DNA from: Jiella soli
Lineage (GTDB): Bacteria; Pseudomonadota; Alphaproteobacteria; Rhizobiales; Rhizobiaceae
DNA length: 64,000 bases
Direction of reading: 5' to 3'
Assembly: GCF_020615385.1 (NCBI RefSeq)
Contig: NZ_JAJAVB010000032.1
Span: forward strand, 43,960-107,959
The translations under genes and the position numbers were made by a program. The notes beneath the pieces were generated by a model. It saw only the letters and a program-made list of their open reading frames with translations, searched no databases and was not told where the DNA came from. The number at the start of each line of letters is the position of its first letter. Positions within the stretch are counted from its first letter, which is position 1. Positions 56,273-64,000 of the stretch are shown piece by piece.

Positions 56273-57430
56273 ATGATGACGCCGTCGCTCAGATCCAAAG
56301 TCGATCCCTTCCGCGCGATGGATGTCCTGGCCGAAGCCAACCGGATGATCGCCGCCGGGGAGCGGGTGCTTTCGCTGGCCGTCGGGCAGCCAGCGGCGCC
56401 GGCGCCCGACGCTGCCATCGACGCTGCCAGAGCCATGCTCGGCCACGGCCGCGTCGCCTATACCGATGCGCTCGGGCGACGGGAGCTTCGTGAGCGAATC
56501 TCCCGCTACTACCTCGAACGCCATGGTCTGGCGGTCGATGCGAGCAGGATCATGGTGACCACGGGATCCTCCGCCGGCTTCAACCTCGCCTTCCTCGCCG
56601 CCTTCGACCCCGGCGATCGGATCGCGATCGCCTCGCCGGGCTATCCCGCCTATCGCAACATCCTGAAGGTGCTGGGGCTCGAGCCGGTGGAGATCCCGGT
56701 CGGCGTGGAAACCGACTACATCTTCACCGCAGCGCATCTGCAGTCGGCGCATGAGGAGAAGCCCGTCACCGGGGTTCTGGTCGCAAGTCCTGCCAACCCC
56801 ACGGGAACCGTGACGCCTCCCGAGGAACTTGCGCGGCTCGTCACCTATGCCGACGCGCAAGGCATCCGCTTCATCTCCGACGAGATCTATCATGGCCTCA
56901 CCTATGGCGGCGAAGAGGCGAGCGCGCTCGCTTTTTCCGAGCATCCGATCGTCGTCAATTCCTTCTCCAAATACTACTGCATGACCGGCTGGCGGATCGG
57001 CTGGCTGGTGCTGCCGCCGGAACTGGTGCGGGCGGCCGAGCGGATCGGCCAGAGCCTCTATATCTCGGCGCCGGAGATCTCGCAGGTCGCGGCCACGGCC
57101 GTGTTCGACGCGGCGGAAGAACTCGACCGGGTGCGCGACGGCTATGTCCGGAACCGCGATCTTCTGATCCAGCGGCTTCCGGAACTCGGCTTTCGCGATA
57201 TTGCGCCGATCGACGGCGCCTTCTACGCCTATGCCGGCATTCCCGAAGGATGGGGCGGCTCGACGGAGTTCGCCCGCAGCGTCCTGCACGAGACCCATGT
57301 CGCCATCACGCCAGGCACCGACTTCGACCTCGTTCGCGGCGAGTCCTTCGTCCGTCTCTCCTATGCCTGCGACTATGCAACGCTCGAAGAGGCGCTCGGT
57401 GGCATTCGGAGGTTCACCCAAAGGCGGTGA
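56273..57430 (+). CDS. Pyridoxal-phosphate aminotransferase, class I/II
   Basis: A 385-residue fold-type I aminotransferase, probably an aspartate/aromatic-type enzyme. Visible features are GQPAAPAPDAAIDAARAMLG, the cofactor region VTTGSSAGFNLAFLAAFDPG, ASPANPTGTVTPPEELARLV, DEIYHGLTYGG and the Schiff-base Lys in NSFSKYYCMTGWRIGWLVLP. The ATG at 56273 has AGGAAGG upstream; a start at 56159 would add 38 residues. It is divergent from the M48 protease and ends near a hairpin. The exact amino donor is unknown. Confidence 0.92.
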   Translation: MMTPSLRSKVDPFRAMDVLAEANRMIAAGERVLSLAVGQPAAPAPDAAIDAARAMLGHGRVAYTDALGRRELRERISRYYLERHGLAVDASRIMVTTGSSAGFNLAFLAAFDPGDRIAIASPGYPAYRNILKVLGLEPVEIPVGVETDYIFTAAHLQSAHEEKPVTGVLVASPANPTGTVTPPEELARLVTYADAQGIRFISDEIYHGLTYGGEEASALAFSEHPIVVNSFSKYYCMTGWRIGWLVLPPELVRAAERIGQSLYISAPEISQVAATAVFDAAEELDRVRDGYVRNRDLLIQRLPELGFRDIAPIDGAFYAYAGIPEGWGGSTEFARSVLHETHVAITPGTDFDLVRGESFVRLSYACDYATLEEALGGIRRFTQRR

Positions 57431-57553
57431 GGAAAGTCCCGCCAGCTGAGAAATTGCGTTCGAGCGGGGAGTGGAACAACCAGACCGCTTCACGCCTGCG
57501 CAAGGCTTTGGGCGCGAGATCCAATCGGTAAGCGGCGTTGTTGAAGATAGAAG

Positions 57554-57583
57554 AAGGCCCGGGACGCGACTGTCCCGGGCCTT
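57554..57583. terminator. Perfect 12-bp hairpin terminator between convergent genes
   Basis: AAGGCCCGGGAC (57554-57565) and GTCCCGGGCCTT (57572-57583) form a perfect stem with a 6-nt loop. On the minus strand it is followed by a pyrimidine-rich CTTCTATCTTC tail. It lies between the ends of the aminotransferase (57430) and PRC-barrel (57670) genes and can serve both strands. Confidence 0.75.
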
Positions 57584-57669
57584 GATGGCGAACGCGGTGA
57601 GCGTCGCCGGCATGTCTTGTATCCGGAGCCCCTTCCGGCCGAAGGCGCGATGATGCGGCGACCGCTGCC

Positions 57670-58494
57670 TCAGCCGTCGAACATCGAGCCGTCGAGAGGC
57701 TCCCGGTTGGCGATGTCGTTGCGGCTGTAGGGCATGTCGTAATTGGCGAGACCCGGGCTCCAGCCATAGTCGTAGCCATAGAACGGATAAGCATAGCGAC
57801 CATTGGCGCCGAAGGCGTTATCCGGCCTTACGACAACGGCCGAGACCATTCCATCCTTCAGCAGGATGTCGTCGACATAGCCATAATTGGTCCAGCCGCC
57901 CTGGTCGTTGAGGCGGACATAATCGTCGACCAGTTCCGTCGCGCGCCAGACGCGCGGCCCGGTGTCGGCATCCTCGAACCATCCGCTGTCGACGTTCTGA
58001 ATATTGGTGCTCGCCGTCTGCTTGGTGATCATATCCCGGTCGAACAGCGAATAATCCTCCAGATTGTCCTCCGTGACGGGAACGGTCACGCGGTTCTGTC
58101 CGGCGTCGATCTTCGCGACATCCCAGGGGATGCTGACGTGCGTGTCGCCGATGTCCCAGACGCCGCCCACCTCGGCGATGATCGAAAGAGCCTTGCCGTC
58201 GGCGCCGATCAGGACGTTCTCGACATCGCCGATCTCGTCACCCGTCGGTCCATAGACGGGACGATCGATGAGGCTGTCGACGCTGACGGAGTTCGCAGCG
58301 GTGAGGTCCGGATGCCAGTCCGGCAAGGAGATCGCCCGGGCGGTCCCGTCGATGCCGGAGGCCGCGTTGGTCGTGCTCGCCGTGGTCCGGTCCTGCTGAT
58401 CGTCCATGCCGCTCGTCTGAGCGGAAGCGGCTGTTGCGCTGAGGGCAAGGGTCGCCGTCGAGGCGATCAGGATCTTGGTCGCGTTGTGAAGCAT
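57670..58494 (-). CDS. Exported PRC-barrel domain protein
   Basis: A 274-residue protein with a signal peptide (residues 1-26, TKILIASTATLALSATAASA) and two PRC-barrel-like segments: DSLIDRPVYGPTGDEIGDVE then ENVLIGADGKALSIIAEVGG in the middle, and a second weaker one with GWTNYGYVDDILLKDGMVSA near residue 215. The C-terminal tail is Tyr/Gly/Pro-rich. PRC barrels in exported rhizobial proteins have no assigned function. The ATG 58494 has AAGGGAGA 12 bases upstream. It is divergent in position from no known partner and precedes rne on the same strand. Confidence 0.85.
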   Translation of the reverse strand: MLHNATKILIASTATLALSATAASAQTSGMDDQQDRTTASTTNAASGIDGTARAISLPDWHPDLTAANSVSVDSLIDRPVYGPTGDEIGDVENVLIGADGKALSIIAEVGGVWDIGDTHVSIPWDVAKIDAGQNRVTVPVTEDNLEDYSLFDRDMITKQTASTNIQNVDSGWFEDADTGPRVWRATELVDDYVRLNDQGGWTNYGYVDDILLKDGMVSAVVVRPDNAFGANGRYAYPFYGYDYGWSPGLANYDMPYSRNDIANREPLDGSMFDG

Positions 58495-58741
58495 ATCGTT
58501 GATATCTCCCTTGGTTCGTTTCAGCCGACCTGCCGGCGCGTCGACTTCGCGTCCGGCCGCATTCGGCTTCGTCATGGGAGACCAACGAGGGCTTCGGCCG
58601 TGTCGTTCACCGGAAACTCGCTTCCCGCCTCGCAATCACGCCGCATTACAATCTGTTTCGCGCAATGGAATTGCTGCGCCAGAACGAGTTCGGGCGGCCA
58701 GATGGCCGCCCGTCCAATGTCGCATTTCGTCTTGCCGAAGA

Positions 58742-61700
58742 TCAGAAGAAGCTGCGACGGGCCCACCACCCGGTGCGGCGCGGCTTCTGGGGAGCCTCTT
58801 CCTCATCGCCCGCGATCGAAGAGGTGACGACGGGCTCCTTCGGCATCGCGGCCGCGGCGGCCGGAGCCTCATCGGCCGGCTGATCGTCGTTGGCCGCCTG
58901 ATCGGCCGCCTCGCCGGAGGGCGCCGCTGCCTGGTCCTCGATCACGGCCGCGGCCGGCTCGGCCTCTGCGGGCGTCTCAGACATGAATGCCGGCTGCGTC
59001 TCCACGGGCTGTGCCGCCACCGGCTCTTCCGTCACTGCCGGCTCCGCCTGCAAGGCCGGGGCCTCGCTGGCTTCGGCGGCAATGGCGGTGTCAGCCTCGG
59101 CGGGCTCACTCGCAATTGCCGGAGCGGCTTCGCTCGGCCGGTCCTCCGACATGTCCGGGATCTCGGTCACGACGACTTCGCCATTCTCGTTGTTGGAAGC
59201 GTGGCTCTCGCCGCCGGTCTCCACTTCGCGGGAGGCGGCCTGCGCGGGCTGCTCACCGCCGCGCGTGTCCCCGTCACCCTCGCGATGGCGCCGACCGCCG
59301 CGGCGACCGCGGCGGCGGCGCTTGCGGTTGCGGCCGCCATCGTCGTCCTGCGCTTCGCGGGTGTCCGACCCGGAATCTCCGGCGTCATCCTCGTCCTCGT
59401 CTTCATCCTCGTTGTCCGAAGCACCGTCTGAGGCTTCGCTCGCATCGGCCGAACCGTTCGCGCCACCGCGGCGCCGCCTGCGGCGGCGGCGGCGCTTGCC
59501 GCCGTCATCCGTGTCGCGCTCGCTCTCGTCGGCGGTCTCGACGCTCTGCGTCTCGTCGTCGGTCAGCGCTTCCGCCGCCTCGTCGGCGGCGGCATCGGCT
59601 TCGTCCATCGCGACGACCGATTCGGGATGCACGACCTCGGAATGAGCGATCGGCTTCAGCGCCTCGGCGCCGCGTTCGATCGCAATGCTCTGGTGGCCGG
59701 CGCTCTCGTCGGCCTCGATGACGATCTTCAGACCGTAGTGATGCTCCAGTTCGTCGATCCGCTTACGCTTCTCGTTGAGGACGTACAGCGCGGTCGCGGT
59801 CGGCACCTTCACGATCAGATCGTGCGTGGCGTGCTTCTGCAGGTGCTCCTCGATCGTCCGCAGGACATGCAGCGCCAGCGACGAGGAGGAGCGGATCAGC
59901 CCGGCGCCCTCGCAGATCGGGCAGGCCTGCATGGTGGATTCGAGCACGCTGGCGCGGATCCGCTGCCGGCTCATTTCCAGCAGGCCGAAATGCGAGATCT
60001 TGCCGACCTGGATGCGGGCGCGATCGCTCTTCAGGCAGTCCTTCAGCCTCTTCTCGACGGCACGGTTGTTGCGCTTCTCGTCCATGTCGATGAAGTCGAC
60101 GACGATGAGGCCGGCGAGATCGCGCAGGCGCAGCTGACGGGCGACCTCCTCGGCCGCTTCGAGATTGGTCTGGTAGGCGGTGTCCTCGATCGAGTGCTCC
60201 CGCGTCGAGCGGCCCGAATTGACGTCGATCGCGACCAGCGCCTCGGTCTGGTTGATGATGATGTAGCCGCCGGACTTCAGCGTCACATGCGGCTGCAGCA
60301 TCTTGTCGAGCTGCGATTCGATGCCCTGCCGGGCGAAGATCGGCGTCGGATCGCGATAGGGCTGCACGACCTTGGCCTGGCTCGGCATCAGCATCCGCAT
60401 GAAGTCTTTCGCTTCACGGTAACCGCCTTCGCCGGCGACGAGGATCTGGTCGATATCCTTGTTGTAGAGATCGCGTATCGACCGCTTGATCAGGCTGCCT
60501 TCCTCGTAGACGAGGGCAGGGGCGATCGAGGAGAGGGTGACGTTTCGCACCGTCTCCCACAGCCGCATCAGATATTCGTAGTCCCGCTTAACCTCGGCCT
60601 TGGTGCGGTTGGCACCGGCCGTGCGCAGGATGATGCCCATGCCGCGCGGCACGTCGAGGTCGCGCACGACATCCTTCAGTCGCTTGCGGTCGGCCGCATT
60701 GGTGATCTTGCGGGAGATGCCGCCGCCGCGCGCCGTGTTGGGCATCAGCACCGAGTAGCGGCCTGCGAGCGACAGATAGGTGGTCAGCGCCGCGCCCTTG
60801 TTGCCGCGCTCCTCCTTGACGACCTGGACCAGGAGGATCTGCCGGCGCTTGATGACTTCCTGGATCTTGTACTGCTTGCGCATGCGCGCCTGGCGAACCG
60901 GCACTTCCTCCATGGCGTCCTCGGAGCCGAGATCGTCGATCTCCTCGGCCTCGTCGCCATTGTCATCGCCATTTGCATCATCGTCGTCCGAACGCGAGCG
61001 ACCGCGCGGACGTCGTCCCCGCCGGCCGCGGCGGTTGCGGCCTCCGTTCTCGTCCGAAGTCTCGCTGTCACGCGAGTCCTCGTCCTCGGCGGAGTCGTCG
61101 TCGGCATCCTCCGAGGAGTGGCTCTCGGTGTCAGCCTCGTCGGAACGGCGGAAGCTCGTGCCGGCGTCGCTATCCGCGGATGCCTCGGAGCGGGCGAACG
61201 CGTCCGCGTCCGCATGCGACTCGGGCCGCTCATCGCCAAGCTCGGTAACGGCCGAAGCCTCAAAGACACCGCTCGCGTCGGCACCTTCGCTTGCCTCGTC
61301 GCTGGTGCCTGCATCGCCATGCCGTGCATCGTCCTGGGAAGAGCCCTCCTGCCAGGCGTCCGCATCGGCCGTCGCTCCATGGCCTGCCTCGTCGGCATCC
61401 ACCGCTTCTGAGACCCGGTCGTCACCGCCGCGGCGTTCCGCGGCCTTGGCCCGGGCCGGCTTGCGGCTGCGAGACGAGCGAGCCCGCGGCTCCTCCGGCT
61501 CGTCATCCTCTTCCGCCCGTGCCAGCTCCTCGGCGATCAGCGCTTCGCGGTCGGCCTTCGGGATCTGGTAGTAGTCGGGATGGATCTCGCTGAAGGCGAG
61601 GAAGCCGTGGCGGTTGCCGCCATACTCGACGAAGGCGGCCTGCAGTGACGGCTCAACCCGCGTCACCTTCGCCAGATAGATATTTCCCTTGAGTTGTTTC

Positions 61701-61804
61701 TTGTGCTCTGATTCGAAATCGAATTCTTCGATCCGGCTACCGCGGACGACGACGACGCGCGTCTCTTCCGGGTGGGACGCGTCGATCAGCATTTTGTTTG
61801 CCAT
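58742..61804 (-). CDS. rne: Ribonuclease E
   Basis: A 1020-residue endoribonuclease, the core of the RNA degradosome. The S1 domain starts KGNIYLAKVTRVEPSLQAAF and is interrupted at about residues 85-308 by a long acidic and Arg-containing insert. The catalytic region has VAIDVNSGRS with the metal-binding Asp, VVDFIDM with the second Asp, and the zinc-link Cys pair in ACPICEGAG. The C-terminal 350 residues are disordered, with Arg clusters (for RNA binding) and acidic Ala/Glu/Pro repeats, and end with RTGWWARRSFF, a short conserved tail that likely binds a degradosome partner. The long insert is characteristic of alphaproteobacterial RNase E. Confidence 0.96.
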   Translation of the reverse strand: MANKMLIDASHPEETRVVVVRGSRIEEFDFESEHKKQLKGNIYLAKVTRVEPSLQAAFVEYGGNRHGFLAFSEIHPDYYQIPKADREALIAEELARAEEDDEPEEPRARSSRSRKPARAKAAERRGGDDRVSEAVDADEAGHGATADADAWQEGSSQDDARHGDAGTSDEASEGADASGVFEASAVTELGDERPESHADADAFARSEASADSDAGTSFRRSDEADTESHSSEDADDDSAEDEDSRDSETSDENGGRNRRGRRGRRPRGRSRSDDDDANGDDNGDEAEEIDDLGSEDAMEEVPVRQARMRKQYKIQEVIKRRQILLVQVVKEERGNKGAALTTYLSLAGRYSVLMPNTARGGGISRKITNAADRKRLKDVVRDLDVPRGMGIILRTAGANRTKAEVKRDYEYLMRLWETVRNVTLSSIAPALVYEEGSLIKRSIRDLYNKDIDQILVAGEGGYREAKDFMRMLMPSQAKVVQPYRDPTPIFARQGIESQLDKMLQPHVTLKSGGYIIINQTEALVAIDVNSGRSTREHSIEDTAYQTNLEAAEEVARQLRLRDLAGLIVVDFIDMDEKRNNRAVEKRLKDCLKSDRARIQVGKISHFGLLEMSRQRIRASVLESTMQACPICEGAGLIRSSSSLALHVLRTIEEHLQKHATHDLIVKVPTATALYVLNEKRKRIDELEHHYGLKIVIEADESAGHQSIAIERGAEALKPIAHSEVVHPESVVAMDEADAAADEAAEALTDDETQSVETADESERDTDDGGKRRRRRRRRRGGANGSADASEASDGASDNEDEDEDEDDAGDSGSDTREAQDDDGGRNRKRRRRGRRGGRRHREGDGDTRGGEQPAQAASREVETGGESHASNNENGEVVVTEIPDMSEDRPSEAAPAIASEPAEADTAIAAEASEAPALQAEPAVTEEPVAAQPVETQPAFMSETPAEAEPAAAVIEDQAAAPSGEAADQAANDDQPADEAPAAAAAMPKEPVVTSSIAGDEEEAPQKPRRTGWWARRSFF

Positions 61805-61890
61805 GAAGGAACTCCCCGGCGCTCGCGCGTGCGGTGCACCGACGGCATTCCAAAGCCTGACGGTCGACGGCCGGGCGCGAGCCCGAATGG

Positions 61891-61929
61891 GTCGTGTCGC
61901 ACAACCGACTGCTGCCGCTGTGCGACGAC
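61891..61929 (-). promoter_or_regulatory. Stem-loop in the rne 5' leader
   Basis: TCGCACA (61897-61903) pairs with TGTGCGA (61919-61925), extended after a 2-nt bulge by GTCG (61891-61894) and CGAC (61926-61929). The structure lies 87-125 bases upstream of the rne start. rne mRNA is autoregulated through 5'-leader hairpins in other bacteria, so this is a candidate; homology to the E. coli element is not claimed. Confidence 0.35.
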
Positions 61930-62089
61930 CATCCAGCCCGCGGCGTTAAGCGGGGGGATATCGGGCAGACAGCGGCGAGTGGCAGCAAAATCACGACCTG
62001 CAACAACTGATGGCCGCTGAGGCGACCGATGAAACGCGCGGATTTCCTGCCGCTTGCCGCGGGGTGCATCCGCATCGTTGGAAATTCGG

Positions 62090-62105
62090 CTGGAGCATGC
62101 TCCAG
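62090..62105. promoter_or_regulatory. Perfect 16-bp palindrome in the rne-amidase gap
   Basis: CTGGAGCATGCTCCAG (62090-62105) is a perfect uninterrupted dyad, suited to binding a symmetric regulator dimer. It lies 286 bp from the rne start and about 470 bp from the amidase start. No other copy was noticed in the window. Confidence 0.4.
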
Positions 62106-62577
62106 CGTCGATGGGAATCTTCCAAGAGATTCGAAAACGGGCCTTCGTGTCGCTGGGATCACTGCGCCACTACCGCCCTCGCGAAGTCTCGCGATCCCGG
62201 TAGCATGGCTCTCGTCTCGGCGACGACGCGGTCTCCACGTCGCTTCAAACCTCACTTTCGCTTTTATGACGTGTGCGACTAAGAAACAAGAGTAATGCCA
62301 TCCAGGCCGTCTGGACGCGACGGCATGGCCAGATTCGCGCAAGCTTCGCCATGAGATAGCCGATCTGAGCGTGCCAGGATGGATGCGGAAGCGCTGTAGC
62401 GGGCGAACGTGATTCGCTCGGCGGAGAATGGGGCGCCGCGGATTCTGGTCAGCTGGCGGTCCAACAGGATGAGGGGCATCGGGATGCGGGTCGGCCGGGT
62501 CATGCCGTCATCGTCTCGTCACGATTGGGGAATTGGGCGTGCCGGAAGGAAACGAGCTCGAGCCGCTTTCGAACCCT

Positions 62578-63849
62578 ATGATCAATGCATCTGCCACACT
62601 TGGCCGTGCCGTCTCGTGCGCTGCCGCTGCGTCATCGCGAATAGCCGCGATCTGCCTGTGCCTTGCGCTGGCGGTGCTGGTCTCTTCTGCCAGTCCTTCG
62701 GCGGCCGGGGAGGAGAGGGTGATCACCGCCTTCGAGCAGACGCCGACGGAGGACGGGCTTCGGGCGCGCTTCACGCTGAACGGCGAGACGAAGGTCCGGC
62801 TTCTGCATTTGCACAATCCCGATCGCATCGCCGTCGATTTCGTCGGCACGGTCCCGGCCATCACGATTGCGCCGGCGCGCGACAATCCGATTGTGGAGAC
62901 GATCCGGCACGGCCTCGTCGCGAAGGACCGCTATCGCGTCATCTTCCGGCTGAAATCGCCCGGAACCGGCCGGCTCGAACAAAGCCGGACCGATGCGGGG
63001 GAGATCGTCACCCTGTCGGTCGGCCCCGATGAGCGCTCGACTGTGGTGACCCGCCGGACGGGCGCTGATGCGGCAAAGGCCGCTGCCGATGCGGCGGCTC
63101 CGGCAAAGGGCGAGCGTCCGGCCGTGGCGCAGTCCCGGACGCGGCAGCTGGTGATCGTCGTCGATCCCGGCCATGGCGGCGAGGACAATGGCGCGGTGTC
63201 GCCGTCCGGAACCTTCGAAAAGGACATCAATCTCGCCATGGCGCGTGCGATCCGCGAGTCCCTCTCGGAATTTCCCGGCGTGAAGGTCGTGCTGACCCGC
63301 GACGGCGACACTTTCATTCCGCTCGACGAGCGCTCGGCGATTGCCCGCAAGGAACATGCCGACCTCTTCATCTCCGTGCATGCCGATTCGATTCGCTACA
63401 ACGATTTGCGCGGCGCCACCGTCTATACGCTCTCCGATCGGGCCTCGGACGAGCTGTCGCGCCAGATCGCTGCGTCGGAAAACGCCGCCGATCGGTTCGC
63501 CGGACCGGAATGGCAGCAGAGCGAGCCCGACGTCTTCGACATCCTGCTCGACCTGACGCGGCGCGAGACGGTGAGCTTCTCGGAGCATTTCGCGACCTCG
63601 CTCGTCACCGACCTGTCGCGTGACAAGATCGACCTCATCAAGAATCCGAAACGGTCCGCCTCTTTCGTGGTGCTCAAGGCGCCGGATGTGCCTTCAGTCC
63701 TCGTCGAATGTGGGTTCCTGTCGAACCCGGACGACGAGACGCTCCTGAAGGACGATTCCTGGCGCAAGAAGATGGCGAATGCGATCGCCGAAGCGGTGGT
63801 GACGTTCTTCCGCGGGAAGGACGCCTCCCGCTCCGTGGATGCCGGATGA
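62578..63849 (+). CDS. N-acetylmuramoyl-L-alanine amidase (AmiC-type)
   Basis: A 423-residue periplasmic amidase that splits peptidoglycan stem peptides for daughter-cell separation. A signal peptide (about residues 1-42, IAAICLCLALAVLVSSASPSA) is followed by an AMIN domain (VRLLHLHNPDRIAVDFVGT), then the Amidase_3 domain with zinc ligands in VVDPGHGGEDNGA, EKDINLA and SVHADS, and catalytic Glu in LVECGFLSN. The start is uncertain: ATG 62578 gives a compact signal peptide, but a GTG at 62539 has a better ribosome site (GGGGAA) and would add 13 residues. It is divergent from rne; a penicillin-binding protein gene often follows it in related genomes. Confidence 0.92.
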   Translation: MINASATLGRAVSCAAAASSRIAAICLCLALAVLVSSASPSAAGEERVITAFEQTPTEDGLRARFTLNGETKVRLLHLHNPDRIAVDFVGTVPAITIAPARDNPIVETIRHGLVAKDRYRVIFRLKSPGTGRLEQSRTDAGEIVTLSVGPDERSTVVTRRTGADAAKAAADAAAPAKGERPAVAQSRTRQLVIVVDPGHGGEDNGAVSPSGTFEKDINLAMARAIRESLSEFPGVKVVLTRDGDTFIPLDERSAIARKEHADLFISVHADSIRYNDLRGATVYTLSDRASDELSRQIAASENAADRFAGPEWQQSEPDVFDILLDLTRRETVSFSEHFATSLVTDLSRDKIDLIKNPKRSASFVVLKAPDVPSVLVECGFLSNPDDETLLKDDSWRKKMANAIAEAVVTFFRGKDASRSVDAG

Positions 63850-64000
63850 CATCCGAAGCCGCACCGGTTTGCGCCGGACGCCGACATAAGCAAGGTTTCG
63901 CTCAAGTTTTCCGCGCAATGCTTCATGTCCCTGCCGCAATTGCGGGACAGAAGGATTTCAGCATCGTGCGCAGGCCGGGCCCGACCGGCCGCCGGGGCCG

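Larger units (their letters stand above)
61805..62577. other. 773-bp gap between rne and the cell-wall amidase
   Basis: No credible gene is visible on either strand. The left half is the probable rne promoter and 5' leader on the minus strand; it contains a stem-loop at 61891-61929. In the middle is a perfect 16-bp palindrome at 62090-62105. The right part is the amidase promoter. A small RNA cannot be excluded, but I see no terminator with a T-run. Confidence 0.5.

Noticed and set aside
63850..64000. Start of a penicillin-binding protein gene near 63966 (GTG after AGAAGGA)
   Set aside because: Gene order in related genomes makes mrcA plausible, but only about 11 codons remain before the window ends and they do not match the usual N-terminus.

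Overview
The window is GC-rich, densely coding DNA from an alphaproteobacterium, very probably of the order Hyphomicrobiales (Rhizobiales). The evidence is the block gatB - GNAT - PsiE-like - NDUFA12-type complex I subunit - DUF2155 - aat - accC - accB - dsbA-like, an RNase E with a long acidic insertion in its S1 domain next to a periplasmic amidase, and many ABC/TRAP uptake systems. An Aurantimonadaceae-like organism would fit, but I cannot fix the family from sequence alone. I saw no rRNA, tRNA, CRISPR array, transposase or phage gene.

Layout. (1) 1-2374: end of a sugar ABC importer (binding protein, ATPase) and a zinc alcohol dehydrogenase. (2) 2474-3169: a GntR/FadR-type repressor, divergent from (3) 3440-18447, a 12-gene, 15-kb co-directional cluster: fumarylacetoacetase-family hydrolase, alpha/beta hydrolase, amidohydrolase, a complete Liv-type ABC importer whose LivF ATPase is fused to a Tm-1-like (UPF0261) domain, the partner TIM-barrel 'PEP hydrolase family' protein, a very long flotillin/SPFH protein, an SRPBCC protein and an SRPBCC-quinone oxidoreductase fusion. 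(4) 18479-19147: secreted pentapeptide-repeat protein. (5) 19400-27574: a leader with a terminator, then an AmiC-like amide sensor, an ANTAR (AmiR-like) antiterminator, a peptide/nickel-type ABC importer and an acetamidase/formamidase. This looks like an amide-induced, antitermination-controlled uptake and hydrolysis operon.

(6) 27712-31197: a small unknown gene, a palindromic intergenic repeat, and UvrD/PcrA helicase with an in-frame insert that resembles the same repeat. (7) 31324-40535: ribose-type ABC importer and a TRAP importer on the minus strand, divergent from an altronate/galactarate dehydratase. This suggests sugar-acid uptake and catabolism. (8) 40662-47200: mixed small genes (PEBP, VOC dioxygenase, Pro-rich secreted protein, YcaQ glycosylase, response regulator, diguanylate cyclase, Uma2). 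(9) 47366-63849: conserved core genes for translation, fatty-acid synthesis, protein turnover, RNA decay and cell-wall cleavage.

The most interesting part is region 3. The two halves of the plant antiviral protein Tm-1, whose native biochemical role is unknown to me, appear here as separate neighbouring bacterial genes, one welded to a transporter ATPase and embedded with hydrolases and a flotillin. Region 5 is a strong candidate for ligand-controlled antitermination.
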